Assembly: GCF_013085465.1 (NCBI RefSeq)
Contig: NZ_CP049838.1
Span: forward strand, 2,790,001-2,854,000
Length of the DNA: 64,000 bases
Reading direction: 5' to 3'
DNA from: Streptomyces asoensis
GTDB taxonomy: Bacteria; Actinomycetota; Actinomycetes; Streptomycetales; Streptomycetaceae
Part shown: positions 44,812-53,016 of the stretch, one piece after another
Layout: every line of letters begins with the position of its first letter
Numbering within the stretch: position 1 is the first letter of the stretch
Notes under the pieces: generated by a model
The model's database searches: none
The model's input: the letters and a program-made list of their open reading frames with translations, nothing else
What the model was told of the DNA's origin: nothing
Position numbers and translations under genes: made by a program

Positions 44812-46181
44812 GACCGCCCGCACCGTGGGACGAGGGAGCGGCGGGGTCGGAGTCCGTCGGTGCCTCGACGAGCACCGCACTGGCGCCCGGCACCACCGAG
44901 CGGCCCACGGCGGAACCGCACGCACCCGCGGCCGCCGACGGCGAGCACGCTCGGCAGGGGCCACCCGCAGCGGACAACGAAAGCCGCACGGGTGGTGCGG
45001 GTGGTGCGGGTGGGAACGACAAGGCTGAAGGCGCAGCAGAGGCCATGGGGACCGCCCACCCGCGGGACGCGCGCCGCATCGAAGGCCTCCTTCTCGGCCT
45101 CGCCGCAGGCGACGCCGCCGGCTGGCCCGCCGCCCGCCACCGAGCCGCCCGTATGCCGGAGTGGACCCGCCGCCTGACCCGCGAACTCGACACCTTCGCC
45201 GAACACAACGCGACGACCACCCTCCCCGTCCCCATCGCCCTCAACCAACCCCCCGAACCCCTCCGCCTCGGCCCCTCCGACGACGCCGAGTGGGCGGCCT
45301 TCGCGGCCGAGGCGGTCCTGCGGGCCGGAGACGACACCGCCCTCGGCGACCTCAGCCGAGAACGCCGGATGCGCGCCGCCATCGACCTCACCTGGAACGC
45401 CATCGCCTGCGAGGTCGCGGCGGCCGCCGACCGCGCGCCCGAGATCGAGTCCGCCGTTCTCCCCCTGCGTGCCCGGATCTCCGTGCGCGCCGGTCTCGGC
45501 AACCTCGCCGCCGGCCTGCGGCCGCCCGCCACCGGCCACGACAACCCCCACTACTTCGACGACGCGGCCTGTGTGCGCGCCTGCGTCCTGGCCGTGGCCC
45601 ACCCCGGCGACCCCCGACTCGCCGCCGAACTCGCCGAGTTCGACGCCCGCTACACGCAGGACGGCGACGGCGTGCACGGCGCACGCGCGATGGCGGCGGC
45701 CCTCGCGCTGGCCCTCGTCGGCGCGGACCCCGACGCCTGCGTGACGGCGGCGCTCGCCGAACTCCCCGAGCACACCGAGATCGGCCGCAACGCCCGTCAC
45801 GCCCTCGAACTGGCCCGCGGTGCCGACAGCGCCTTCGCGCTCATCCCCCTCCTGGAGCACCAGATCGTCGACCACGTCTACAGCTACGGCATCGCGGCGG
45901 CGGAGACGGTCCCGGTGGCCCTGGCCCTGGTGACGGCGTCCGGCGGCCGTATCGGCGAAGCGGTACCGGCGGCGGCCTGTCTCTCCCGGGTCGCGGACTC
46001 GGCGCCGGCCCTGGCGGGCGCGCTGACCGGCGCGTTGGGCGGCGGCGCCGCGATCCCCGTCTCCTGGCGGGACAGCTGCCGCGTCCTCTCCGGCTGTGTA
46101 CTGCCCCGGCTCACCGGCACCGATCTGGTGGAACTCGCCGAACTCCTGGAAGCCACGCAACCGGCCCCTCCAGGAGGATGA
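44808..46181 (+). CDS. ADP-ribosylglycohydrolase-family protein with degraded metal site (paralogue 2)
   Basis: 457 residues; ATG 44808 overlaps the stop of paralogue 1. The first 85 residues are a low-complexity Ala/Gly/Glu region not found in its neighbours. The fold follows: GLLLGLAAGDAAGWPAARHRA, then SDDAEWAAFAAEAV (SDDA instead of TDDT), TQDGDGVHGARAMAAALA, and SRVADSAPALAGALTG, where the first Asp of the final D-x-D metal pair is Val. At least one magnesium ligand is thus missing. The protein may be inactive, a binding or regulatory subunit, or specific for something else. Confidence 0.8.
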   Translation: MRPPAPWDEGAAGSESVGASTSTALAPGTTERPTAEPHAPAAADGEHARQGPPAADNESRTGGAGGAGGNDKAEGAAEAMGTAHPRDARRIEGLLLGLAAGDAAGWPAARHRAARMPEWTRRLTRELDTFAEHNATTTLPVPIALNQPPEPLRLGPSDDAEWAAFAAEAVLRAGDDTALGDLSRERRMRAAIDLTWNAIACEVAAAADRAPEIESAVLPLRARISVRAGLGNLAAGLRPPATGHDNPHYFDDAACVRACVLAVAHPGDPRLAAELAEFDARYTQDGDGVHGARAMAAALALALVGADPDACVTAALAELPEHTEIGRNARHALELARGADSAFALIPLLEHQIVDHVYSYGIAAAETVPVALALVTASGGRIGEAVPAAACLSRVADSAPALAGALTGALGGGAAIPVSWRDSCRVLSGCVLPRLTGTDLVELAELLEATQPAPPGG

Positions 46182-46189
46182 TTCGGGGC

Positions 46190-47365
46190 ATGACGCCCAA
46201 AGCACAAGAAAGCAACGGCGGAACCCTGGAAGAGCGCATCACCGCCGCACTCGTCGGCGCGGCCGTCGGCGACGCGCTCGGCGGCCCCGTCGAGGGCTAC
46301 TCCCCCGAGCAGATCCTCCAGCGCCACGGCAGCCGGGTCCACGGCGTCGTCGGTCCCTGGAACGGCGACGACTGGCGCACCGCCCGCCCCATCGCCCCGT
46401 ACCACAAGGGCGACGGCCACGTCACCGACGACACCTTGATGACCCACGCGCTGGTCAGGGTCTACGCCACGGTCCGCGATCACCTGGACGCCTACGCGAT
46501 CGCCGACCACCTGGTCCCGGACCTGCTGACGACACCCCGCTGGATCCCGGAGCTGGAGGCGGAGGCACTCCCCCTCCAGCGGATCTTCCTGGCGGAGAAA
46601 TGGCTGGTGGCAAGGCTGCACTACGGCCATGTGGACCCTCGTGAGGCAGGCGTCGGCAACATCGTCAACTGCGGTGCGGCGATGTACATGGCCCCGGTGG
46701 GCCTGGTCAACGCGGCCAACCCGGCGGGCGCGTACGCCGAGGCGCTGGACATCGCCGGCGCCCACCAGTCGTCGTACGGCCGTGAGGCGGCGGGAGTCTT
46801 CGCAGCGGCGGTGGCGGCCGCGTGCACGCCGGGCGCGACGGCGGACTCCGTTGTCACGGCCTGTCTGGCCCTGGCACAGGACGGGACCCGCACGGCGATC
46901 GAGAAGGTCTGCGAAACGGCGGCCCGGCACACCGACTTCGAGTCGGCGCTGGTGCCGCTCCGGGAGGCGGTGACGCCGTACGACACCGTCGGCCCCGACT
47001 ACCGCCGGCCCTCCCTGGCCGCCCGCCGCCCGTCCCGCCTGCACGCGATCGAGGAACTCCCGGTCGCCCTGGGCATGTTGCTGGTGGCCGACGGCGACTA
47101 CCGGCAGGCGGTCCTGGGCGCGGTCAACTACGGCCGCGACTGCGATTCGATCGCGACGATGGCGGGAGCGGTGGCCGGCGCCCTCGGCTCGCCGGTCCCC
47201 GACGAGTGGGCGAAGCAGGTCGCCGAGGCCAGCCGCCTCGACCTCTGGCAGCCCGCGGCGACGCTCACCGAGGTCACCCGGGAGATCTTCGACCGCGACG
47301 TCCACCACCGCCGCACCCACGAGCGGGCGTTCTCCGCGATCGGAGGTCCGCGATGCTCCGACTGA
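46190..47365 (+). CDS. ADP-ribosylglycohydrolase-family protein (paralogue 3)
   Basis: 391 residues from ATG 46190. ATG 46178 is in frame but touches the AGGAGG site, so 46190, 12 bases after it, is preferred. Motifs are complete: GAAVGDALGGPVEGYSPEQI (GDALG 27-31), T79-D80-D81-T82 in HVTDDTLMTHALVRVYA, and Asp317/Asp319 in NYGRDCDSIATMAGAVAGALG. The insert GNIVNCGAAMYMAPVGLVNAANP resembles DraG members that act on small ribosides as well as proteins. It overlaps paralogue 4 by 13 bases. Confidence 0.9.
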   Translation: MTPKAQESNGGTLEERITAALVGAAVGDALGGPVEGYSPEQILQRHGSRVHGVVGPWNGDDWRTARPIAPYHKGDGHVTDDTLMTHALVRVYATVRDHLDAYAIADHLVPDLLTTPRWIPELEAEALPLQRIFLAEKWLVARLHYGHVDPREAGVGNIVNCGAAMYMAPVGLVNAANPAGAYAEALDIAGAHQSSYGREAAGVFAAAVAAACTPGATADSVVTACLALAQDGTRTAIEKVCETAARHTDFESALVPLREAVTPYDTVGPDYRRPSLAARRPSRLHAIEELPVALGMLLVADGDYRQAVLGAVNYGRDCDSIATMAGAVAGALGSPVPDEWAKQVAEASRLDLWQPAATLTEVTREIFDRDVHHRRTHERAFSAIGGPRCSD

Positions 47366-48732
47366 CCTGGGTCCAGCCCGAGGACCTCCTCGGCCACGAA
47401 CTGCACCAGGCGGCCCAGGACGGCCGGGAGCCGTGGGCGATCGCCGCACGCTGGAAAGCGGCCGGCGGCTGCGAGGCCTCGGCCCGGGCCGGCGCGTCCC
47501 CCCAGCGCGCCTCGCGCTATCTGCGCCTCCTCGCGGACGACCTCCTGGACGAACTGGCCGACCTGCCCAGCAGGTTGGCGGAACAGGAGCCGACCGCACT
47601 GGAGAAGATCAGGGCCCTGTGTCCGCAGTGGCCGAGCCGGCCGGCCGGTGCGCACGCGCAGGCCCCCACCCGGGCCGCCCTGGAAGCGGCCTGGCTGGGC
47701 CGGGCCGTCGGCTGCCTGCTGGGCAAACCGGTGGAGAAACTCCCCCTGGACGCTGTCCGCCAACTCGCCCGGTCCACCGGCAACTGGCCCCTCACCGGCT
47801 ACTTCACCGCCCGCGGAGTCCCCGAGCCCCTCCTCGAGGCGCACCCCTGGAACCGCCGCTCGGCGACCACCTCCCTCGCCGAGAACATCGACGGCATGCC
47901 CGAGGACGACGACCTCAACTACCCGCTCCTCAACCTCCTCCTGCTCCAACGCCACGGCAGAGACTTCACCACCACCGACGTGGCCCGGCTCTGGCTGGAC
48001 GAACTCCCGGCGGGCCGCACCTTCACCGCCGAACGCCTCGCCCTGCGCAACCTCCTCTCCGGCATCGAGCCCCCGCTCACCGCCCGCCACCGCAACCCCT
48101 TCCGCGAGTGGATCGGCGCCCTCATCCGCGCCGACGTCCACGGCTGGACCAACCCCGGGGACCCGGCCGCCGCCGCCGAGCAGGCGCACCGCGACGCCAC
48201 CCTCACGCACACCGCCAACGGCGTCTACGCGGCGATGTTCACGGCGGCCACCATCGCCGCCGCCGCGACCGGCGCCCATGACATCCACGCCTGTCTGCGC
48301 ACCGGCCTGAGCGTCGTCCCGCCCCGCTCCCGCCTCGCGCGGGCCGTCACCCACGCCGTCCGGCTCGCCGGAGAACACCCCGACTTCGACACCGTGGTGG
48401 ACGAACTCCACGCCACCCACAAGGCGCACCACTGGGTCCACGCCATCCCCAACACCGCCCTGATCGCCGCCGCCCTCACCCACGCCGACGGCGACTTCAC
48501 CGGCTCCATCGGCCGTGCCGTGTCCGGCGGCCTGGACACCGACTCGGCCGGCGCGACGGCCGGCGGGATCGCCGCCCTGCTCACCGGCGACCCGGCCGCC
48601 CTGCCCGACCACTGGACGGCCCCCCTCAAGAACCGCCTGGCCACCTCCGTCGCCGACCTCAACGGCATCGGCTTCGACACCCTGGCCCACCTCACCTGGT
48701 CCCTCATCCCCCGGGAGGCTTCCCAGCCATGA
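47353..48732 (+). CDS. ADP-ribosylglycohydrolase-family protein, divergent (paralogue 4)
   Basis: 459 residues from ATG 47353 with GGAGG six bases upstream. About 110 residues precede the fold and carry charged helices. The fold is LEAAWLGRAVGCLLGKPVEKLPL (GCLLGKP in place of GDALG), PEDDDLNYPLLNLLLLQ (DDD in place of TDDT), THTANGVYAAMFTAATIAAA, and an intact second metal motif SGGLDTDSAGATAGGIAALLTG. This is a separate branch of the family, and the altered first motif suggests another substrate. Overlaps the kinase gene (ATGA). Confidence 0.85.
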   Translation: MLRLTWVQPEDLLGHELHQAAQDGREPWAIAARWKAAGGCEASARAGASPQRASRYLRLLADDLLDELADLPSRLAEQEPTALEKIRALCPQWPSRPAGAHAQAPTRAALEAAWLGRAVGCLLGKPVEKLPLDAVRQLARSTGNWPLTGYFTARGVPEPLLEAHPWNRRSATTSLAENIDGMPEDDDLNYPLLNLLLLQRHGRDFTTTDVARLWLDELPAGRTFTAERLALRNLLSGIEPPLTARHRNPFREWIGALIRADVHGWTNPGDPAAAAEQAHRDATLTHTANGVYAAMFTAATIAAAATGAHDIHACLRTGLSVVPPRSRLARAVTHAVRLAGEHPDFDTVVDELHATHKAHHWVHAIPNTALIAAALTHADGDFTGSIGRAVSGGLDTDSAGATAGGIAALLTGDPAALPDHWTAPLKNRLATSVADLNGIGFDTLAHLTWSLIPREASQP

Positions 48733-49622
48733 CCGACATCGTCGTGCTCGGCAGCACGAACATGGACCTCGTCGCCTACGTCGAGAAGCCCCCGCAGCGC
48801 GGGGAGACCGTGACGGGACGGGAGTTCCGTACGATCCCCGGCGGCAAGGGCGCCAACCAGGCGGTCGCCGCCGCCCACGCGGGCGGCACCGTCTCGATGA
48901 TCGGCGCCGTCGGCAACGACGCCTTCGGCACCCGGCTGCGCTCCACCCTGGAGCACTCCGGCGTGAACACCGACCACCTGCGCACCGTCGAGGGCCCCTC
49001 CGGCACCGCGCACATCGTCGTGGACGACGAGGGCGGCAACGCGATCGTGGTCGTCCCCGGCGCGAACGCCACCGTCGACCACCTCGTCCCCGGCGACGAG
49101 GTCCTCATCTCCTCCGCCGACGCCCTCCTGCTCCAGCTCGAAGTCCCCCTCGCCGCGGTCGTCGCGAGCGCCCGGGCGGCCCGCGCCCACGGCGTCCGGA
49201 CGATCCTCACCCCGGCCCCCGCCCAACCACTCCCGCCCGAACTCCTCGCGGTCACCGACCTGTTGGTCCCCAACGAGCACGAGGCGGCCACGCTCACCGG
49301 CCGCACCGACCCGCGCGAGGCGGCCACCGCCCTGCTGGACAGCGTGCCGGAGGTGGTCATCACGCTCGGCTCGTCCGGCAGCCTGTACGCGACCCGGGGA
49401 GCGCAGCCGCTGACCGTGCCCGCCCCGCGCGTCACCGCCGTCGACTCGACCGGGGCGGGCGACACCTTCGTCGGCGCCCTCGCGGTCGCGCTCGGCGAGG
49501 GGCGGCCCGTACGGGAGGCGCTGGCCTGGGCGTCCGCGGCGGCGGCCCTGTCGGTCCAACGGCCGGGCGCCTCCGCCTCGATGCCCTACCGCTCCGAGAT
49601 CGAGACGCAGTACGCGTCATGA
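48729..49622 (+). CDS. rbsK: ribokinase-family sugar kinase
   Basis: A 297-residue PfkB-fold kinase of ribokinase length. It begins DIVVLGSTNMDLVAYVEKPPQRGETVTG. It carries the substrate motif GGKGANQAVAAAHAGG and the C-terminal anion hole and catalytic base in VDSTGAGDTFVGALAVALGEG. The NEHEAATLTG segment is that of ribokinases. It phosphorylates a ribose-like sugar with ATP. Its place directly after four riboside-hydrolase-like genes, with a four-base overlap, suggests that it captures the sugar they release. Confidence 0.88.
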   Translation: MTDIVVLGSTNMDLVAYVEKPPQRGETVTGREFRTIPGGKGANQAVAAAHAGGTVSMIGAVGNDAFGTRLRSTLEHSGVNTDHLRTVEGPSGTAHIVVDDEGGNAIVVVPGANATVDHLVPGDEVLISSADALLLQLEVPLAAVVASARAARAHGVRTILTPAPAQPLPPELLAVTDLLVPNEHEAATLTGRTDPREAATALLDSVPEVVITLGSSGSLYATRGAQPLTVPAPRVTAVDSTGAGDTFVGALAVALGEGRPVREALAWASAAAALSVQRPGASASMPYRSEIETQYAS

Positions 49623-50839
49623 CCGAGAAGACCACCGAGAAGACCACCGGGAAGACCACTCCCCTGCACGGTGTCCGCGTCCTCGACCTGGCCACCCTCT
49701 TCGCCGGCCCCCTCGCCGCCACCATGCTCGGCGACTTCGGCGCGGAGGTCATCAAGGTCGAGCACCCCACCCAGCCGGACCCCTCCCGGGGCCACGGCCC
49801 GTCGAAGGACGGCGTGGGCCTGTGGTGGAAGCTCCTCGGCCGCAACAAGCGCACCATCACCCTCAACCTCTCCAGGCCCGGCGGCCGCGCCACGCTGCTG
49901 CGCCTCGCCGCCACCGCCGACGTGATCATCGAGAACTTCCGCCCCGGCACTCTGGAGAAGTGGGACCTCGGCTGGGACGCGCTGTCGGCGGCCAACCCCC
50001 GCCTGGTCCTCACCCGGGTCACCGCCTTCGGCCAGTTCGGCCCCTACGCGCACCGCCCCGGCTTCGGCACCCTCGCCGAGGCGATGAGCGGATTCGCGGC
50101 GATCACCGGAGAACCGGACGCGTCCCCGACCCTTCCGCCCTTCGGCCTGGCCGACTCGATCGCCGGACTGGCCACCGCCTACGCCGTCATGACGGCCCTC
50201 GCCGCCCGCGACCGCACCGGCGAGGGTCAGGTCGTCGACATGGCGATCATCGAACCCATCCTCACCGTCCTCGGCCCCCAGCCGCTCTGGTACGACCAGT
50301 TGGGATACGTCCAGGCCCGCACCGGCAACCGGTCCGCGAACAACGCCCCGCGCAACACCTACCGCACGGCCGACGGAAACTGGGTCGCCGTCTCGACATC
50401 GGCCCAGTCGATCGCGGAACGCGTCATGCACCTGGTCGGCCGCCCCGACCTGATCGACGAGCCCTGGTTCGCGACCGGCGCCGACCGTGCCGCCCACGCC
50501 GACCTGCTCGACGAGGTGGTCGGCAGCTGGATCGCCGCCCGCAGCCGCACCGACGTCCTCGCCGCCTTCGAGAAGGCGGAGGCGGCGATCGCCCCGATCC
50601 AGGACGTACGGGACGTGATGGCGGACCCCCAGTACCAGGCCCTCGACACGATCACCGCCGTCGAAGACCCGGAGCTGGGCCGGATCCGCATGCAGAACGT
50701 CCTCTTCCGGCTCTCCTCGACCCCCGGCGCGATCCGCTGGACCGGCCGCCCGCACGGCGCCGACACGGAGGAGGTCCTGACCGAACTGGGCCTGACCACG
50801 GCCGAGCTGACGTCCCTCCGCGAGGCGGGCGCCCTATGA
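49619..50839 (+). CDS. class III CoA-transferase (CaiB/BaiF family)
   Basis: 406 residues; ATG 49619 overlaps the kinase stop. An N-terminal run of Thr-Glu-Lys repeats (about 14 residues) precedes the fold. The fold has LHGVRVLDLATLFAGPLAATMLGDFGAEVIKVEHP, VIIENFRPGTLEKWDLGWDAL, the acyl-CoA loop, and the probable acyl-anhydride Asp179 in PPFGLADSIAGLATAYAVM. The family moves CoA between carboxylic acids. The acid is unknown; the following CitE-like lyase suggests a hydroxy-dicarboxylate. Confidence 0.88.
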   Translation: MTEKTTEKTTGKTTPLHGVRVLDLATLFAGPLAATMLGDFGAEVIKVEHPTQPDPSRGHGPSKDGVGLWWKLLGRNKRTITLNLSRPGGRATLLRLAATADVIIENFRPGTLEKWDLGWDALSAANPRLVLTRVTAFGQFGPYAHRPGFGTLAEAMSGFAAITGEPDASPTLPPFGLADSIAGLATAYAVMTALAARDRTGEGQVVDMAIIEPILTVLGPQPLWYDQLGYVQARTGNRSANNAPRNTYRTADGNWVAVSTSAQSIAERVMHLVGRPDLIDEPWFATGADRAAHADLLDEVVGSWIAARSRTDVLAAFEKAEAAIAPIQDVRDVMADPQYQALDTITAVEDPELGRIRMQNVLFRLSSTPGAIRWTGRPHGADTEEVLTELGLTTAELTSLREAGAL

Positions 50840-51669
50840 CGAAGACCCCTCTGACCTGGCTCTACGTCCCCGGCGACCGCCCACAGACCGTCACCAAGGC
50901 CCTGGCCTGCGGCGCCGACGTCGTCATCGTCGACCTCGAGGACGCGGTCGCCCCGGACCGCAAGGAGTACGCCCGCGCGGCCACCGCCGAACGCCTCCGC
51001 GAGCCCCAGCCGGTCCCGGTCCACATCCGGGTGAACGCCCTGGACAGCCCCTTCGCCGCGGCGGACCTCCGCACGATGGCCGCCCTCCCCGGGGTCTCCG
51101 CCCTGCGGCTGCCGAAAGTGACGTCCCCGCACCAGATCACCCGCGTCGCCGAGACCGTGCCGCCCGCGGACCGTGGAACCACCCCCCTCCACGCCCTCCT
51201 GGAAACAGCCCTCGGCATCGAACACGCCTACGCCATCGCCTGCGCCCACCCCTCGCTGCGCGGCATCGCCCTCGGCGAGGCGGACCTACGAGCCGACCTG
51301 GGCGTCCGCGACGACGCGGGCCTCGACTGGTCCCGCGCCCGGGTCGTGGTCGCCGCCCGGGCCGCGGGACTGGCGCCCCCACCCCAGTCGGTGCACCCCG
51401 ACATCCGTGACCTGGAGGGCCTGGCCACCAGCTGCGCCCACGGCCGCACCCTCGGCTTCCTGGGTCGCGCCGCCATCCACCCCCGCCAGCTCCCGATCAT
51501 CGAACGGGCCTATCTGCCCACCCAGCACGAGCTGGAGGAGGCCGAGACGATCGTGAAAGCGGCGGCCACCGAGCAGGGCGCCCAGGCCCTGCCGGACGGC
51601 CGCTTCGTCGACGCGGCCGTGGTGGCGATGGCGCAACGCACCCTGTCCCTGGCAGCCCGCGGGGACTGA
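50836..51669 (+). CDS. HpcH/HpaI aldolase-CitE-family lyase
   Basis: 277 residues; ATG 50836 overlaps the CoA-transferase stop. TIM-barrel lyase of the CitE group: TWLYVPGDRPQTVTKALACGADVVIVDLEDAVAPDRKEYAR, IRVNAL, LRLPKVTSPHQI, magnesium ligands in ALLETALGIEHA and GEADLRADLG, and SVHPDIRDLEGL. Relatives split malyl-, citramalyl- or citryl-CoA into an acyl-CoA and a keto acid. With the preceding CoA-transferase it forms an activation-and-cleavage pair. Last gene of the operon, followed by a strong hairpin. Confidence 0.88.
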   Translation: MTKTPLTWLYVPGDRPQTVTKALACGADVVIVDLEDAVAPDRKEYARAATAERLREPQPVPVHIRVNALDSPFAAADLRTMAALPGVSALRLPKVTSPHQITRVAETVPPADRGTTPLHALLETALGIEHAYAIACAHPSLRGIALGEADLRADLGVRDDAGLDWSRARVVVAARAAGLAPPPQSVHPDIRDLEGLATSCAHGRTLGFLGRAAIHPRQLPIIERAYLPTQHELEEAETIVKAAATEQGAQALPDGRFVDAAVVAMAQRTLSLAARGD

Positions 51670-51688
51670 ACCCTCCCCGTCGCGCACA

Positions 51689-51730
51689 GACGACGAGGGC
51701 GCCCGGCAGACCCCGGGCGCCCTCGTCGTC
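51689..51730. terminator. strong hairpin between convergent operon end and lgt
   Basis: Perfect 18-bp stem (arms GACGACGAGGGCGCCCGG and CCGGGCGCCCTCGTCGTC) with a 6-base loop. No T-run; placed 20 bases after the CitE-like stop and 18 bases from the lgt stop, so it can serve both strands. Confidence 0.85.
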
Positions 51731-51747
51731 GTACGAACAACCAGCCG

Positions 51748-52143
51748 TCAGCTCTTCTTACCGGCCGACTCGGCCCCGCCCTTGACCTCGGCCGTGTCCT
51801 CGGCCGTGTCCTCGGCCTTCACCGCAGCGGGCTTCCCGGCCCCACCCTTCGGGCTCGCGTCGGCCTTGGCGTCGGCGGCAGAGACCTTCGTGTCGGCAGA
51901 CACTTTCGCGTCGGCGGAGGCCTCGGCCTCAGCGTCGGTCGTGGCGTCCGCCTCGCTCTTCGCTTCGACGTCGGCCGCGGCCTTCGCTTCGCCGTCACCC
52001 TTCGCGTCGGTCTTCGCGTCGGCGCCGGACTCGGTCTCGTCCTTGGCCTCGGCCGCGTCCTCCGACGCGCCCTCGCCGTCGGCTTCCGTCCCGCCGTCGG
52101 AAGCACCCGCACCCGGCTCGACCACCGCTTCGCGCCCCGGCCG
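51748..52143 (-). repeat. low-complexity repeat region encoding the Lgt tail
   Basis: Imperfect short repeats coding for Ala-Asp-Ala-Lys, Ser-Ala-Asp and Glu-Asp-Thr-Ala units, including two adjacent copies of AEDT-type sequence near the stop (51791-51820). It spans the C-terminal 131 residues of lgt. Slippage-prone repeats of this kind vary in length between strains. Confidence 0.7.
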
Positions 52144-52923
52144 CTTCTTCGCCGAGATCACGATGTAGATCACCGCGAGCAGGAACACGACCATCGCGGT
52201 CCAGTCGTTCAACCGCAGGCCCAGGATGTGGTGGGCGTCGTCGACCCGCATGTACTCGATCCACGCGCGGCCCACGCAGTACGCGGCGACGTACAGCGCG
52301 AAGGCCCGCCCGTGCCCGAGCTTGAAGCGGCGGTCTGCCCAGATGACGAGGAGCGCGACGCCGATGCACCACAGCGACTCGTACAGGAACGTCGGGTGGT
52401 AGTAGCCGGGCACCCGGCCGTCCGCCGAGGACGTGATGTGCAGCGCCCACGGGAGGTCGGTCTGCTTGCCGTACAGCTCCTGGTTGAACCAGTTGCCCCA
52501 GCGGCCGATCGCCTGGGCGAGGGCGATGCCGGGCGCGATGGCGTCGGCGTACGCGGGCAGGGCGATGCCCCGGCGGCGACAGCCGATCCACGCGCCCACC
52601 GCGCCGAGCGCGATCGCGCCCCAGATACCGAGGCCGCCCTCCCAGACCTTGAAGGCGTCCACCCAGTCACGGCCCTCGCTGAAGTACAGCTCGTAGTCCG
52701 TGATCACGTGGTAGAGCCGACCGCCGACCAGGCCGAAGGGCACCGCCCAGACGGAGATGTCGGCCACCGTGCCGGCCTGTCCGCCGCGGGCGACCCAGCG
52801 CCTGTTGCCGAGCCAGACCGCGACGAAGACGCCGATGATGATGCAGAACGCGTAGCCGCGCAGCGGAACGGGGCCGAGATACAGCACCCCGTGCGACGGG
52901 CTGGGAATGTAGGCAAGTTCCAT
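51748..52923 (-). CDS. lgt: prolipoprotein diacylglyceryl transferase with long low-complexity tail
   Basis: A 391-residue membrane enzyme that attaches diacylglycerol to the lipobox Cys of prolipoproteins, the first step of lipoprotein maturation. The core is residues 1-260 with seven helices. Conserved segments are LRGYAFCIIIG, GGRLYHVITDYELYF with the essential-His region, GLGIWGAIALG and the signature GRWGNWFNQELYG, then YHPTFLYESLW. Residues 261-391 are an acidic Ala/Asp/Glu/Lys tail of short repeats beyond the last helix, expected in the cytoplasm. E. coli Lgt is 291 residues. Such tails occur in actinobacteria. Confidence 0.95.
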   Translation of the reverse strand: MELAYIPSPSHGVLYLGPVPLRGYAFCIIIGVFVAVWLGNRRWVARGGQAGTVADISVWAVPFGLVGGRLYHVITDYELYFSEGRDWVDAFKVWEGGLGIWGAIALGAVGAWIGCRRRGIALPAYADAIAPGIALAQAIGRWGNWFNQELYGKQTDLPWALHITSSADGRVPGYYHPTFLYESLWCIGVALLVIWADRRFKLGHGRAFALYVAAYCVGRAWIEYMRVDDAHHILGLRLNDWTAMVVFLLAVIYIVISAKKRPGREAVVEPGAGASDGGTEADGEGASEDAAEAKDETESGADAKTDAKGDGEAKAAADVEAKSEADATTDAEAEASADAKVSADTKVSAADAKADASPKGGAGKPAAVKAEDTAEDTAEVKGGAESAGKKS

Positions 52924-53016
52924 GGCAGGGTCGACGCTACCGTGCCGGACCGGGCCGACGACGGGCAGCCCGGCTACGGCTCCATAACGGGCGGGTGTGC
53001 AGGGCCTCAGCCCTGG

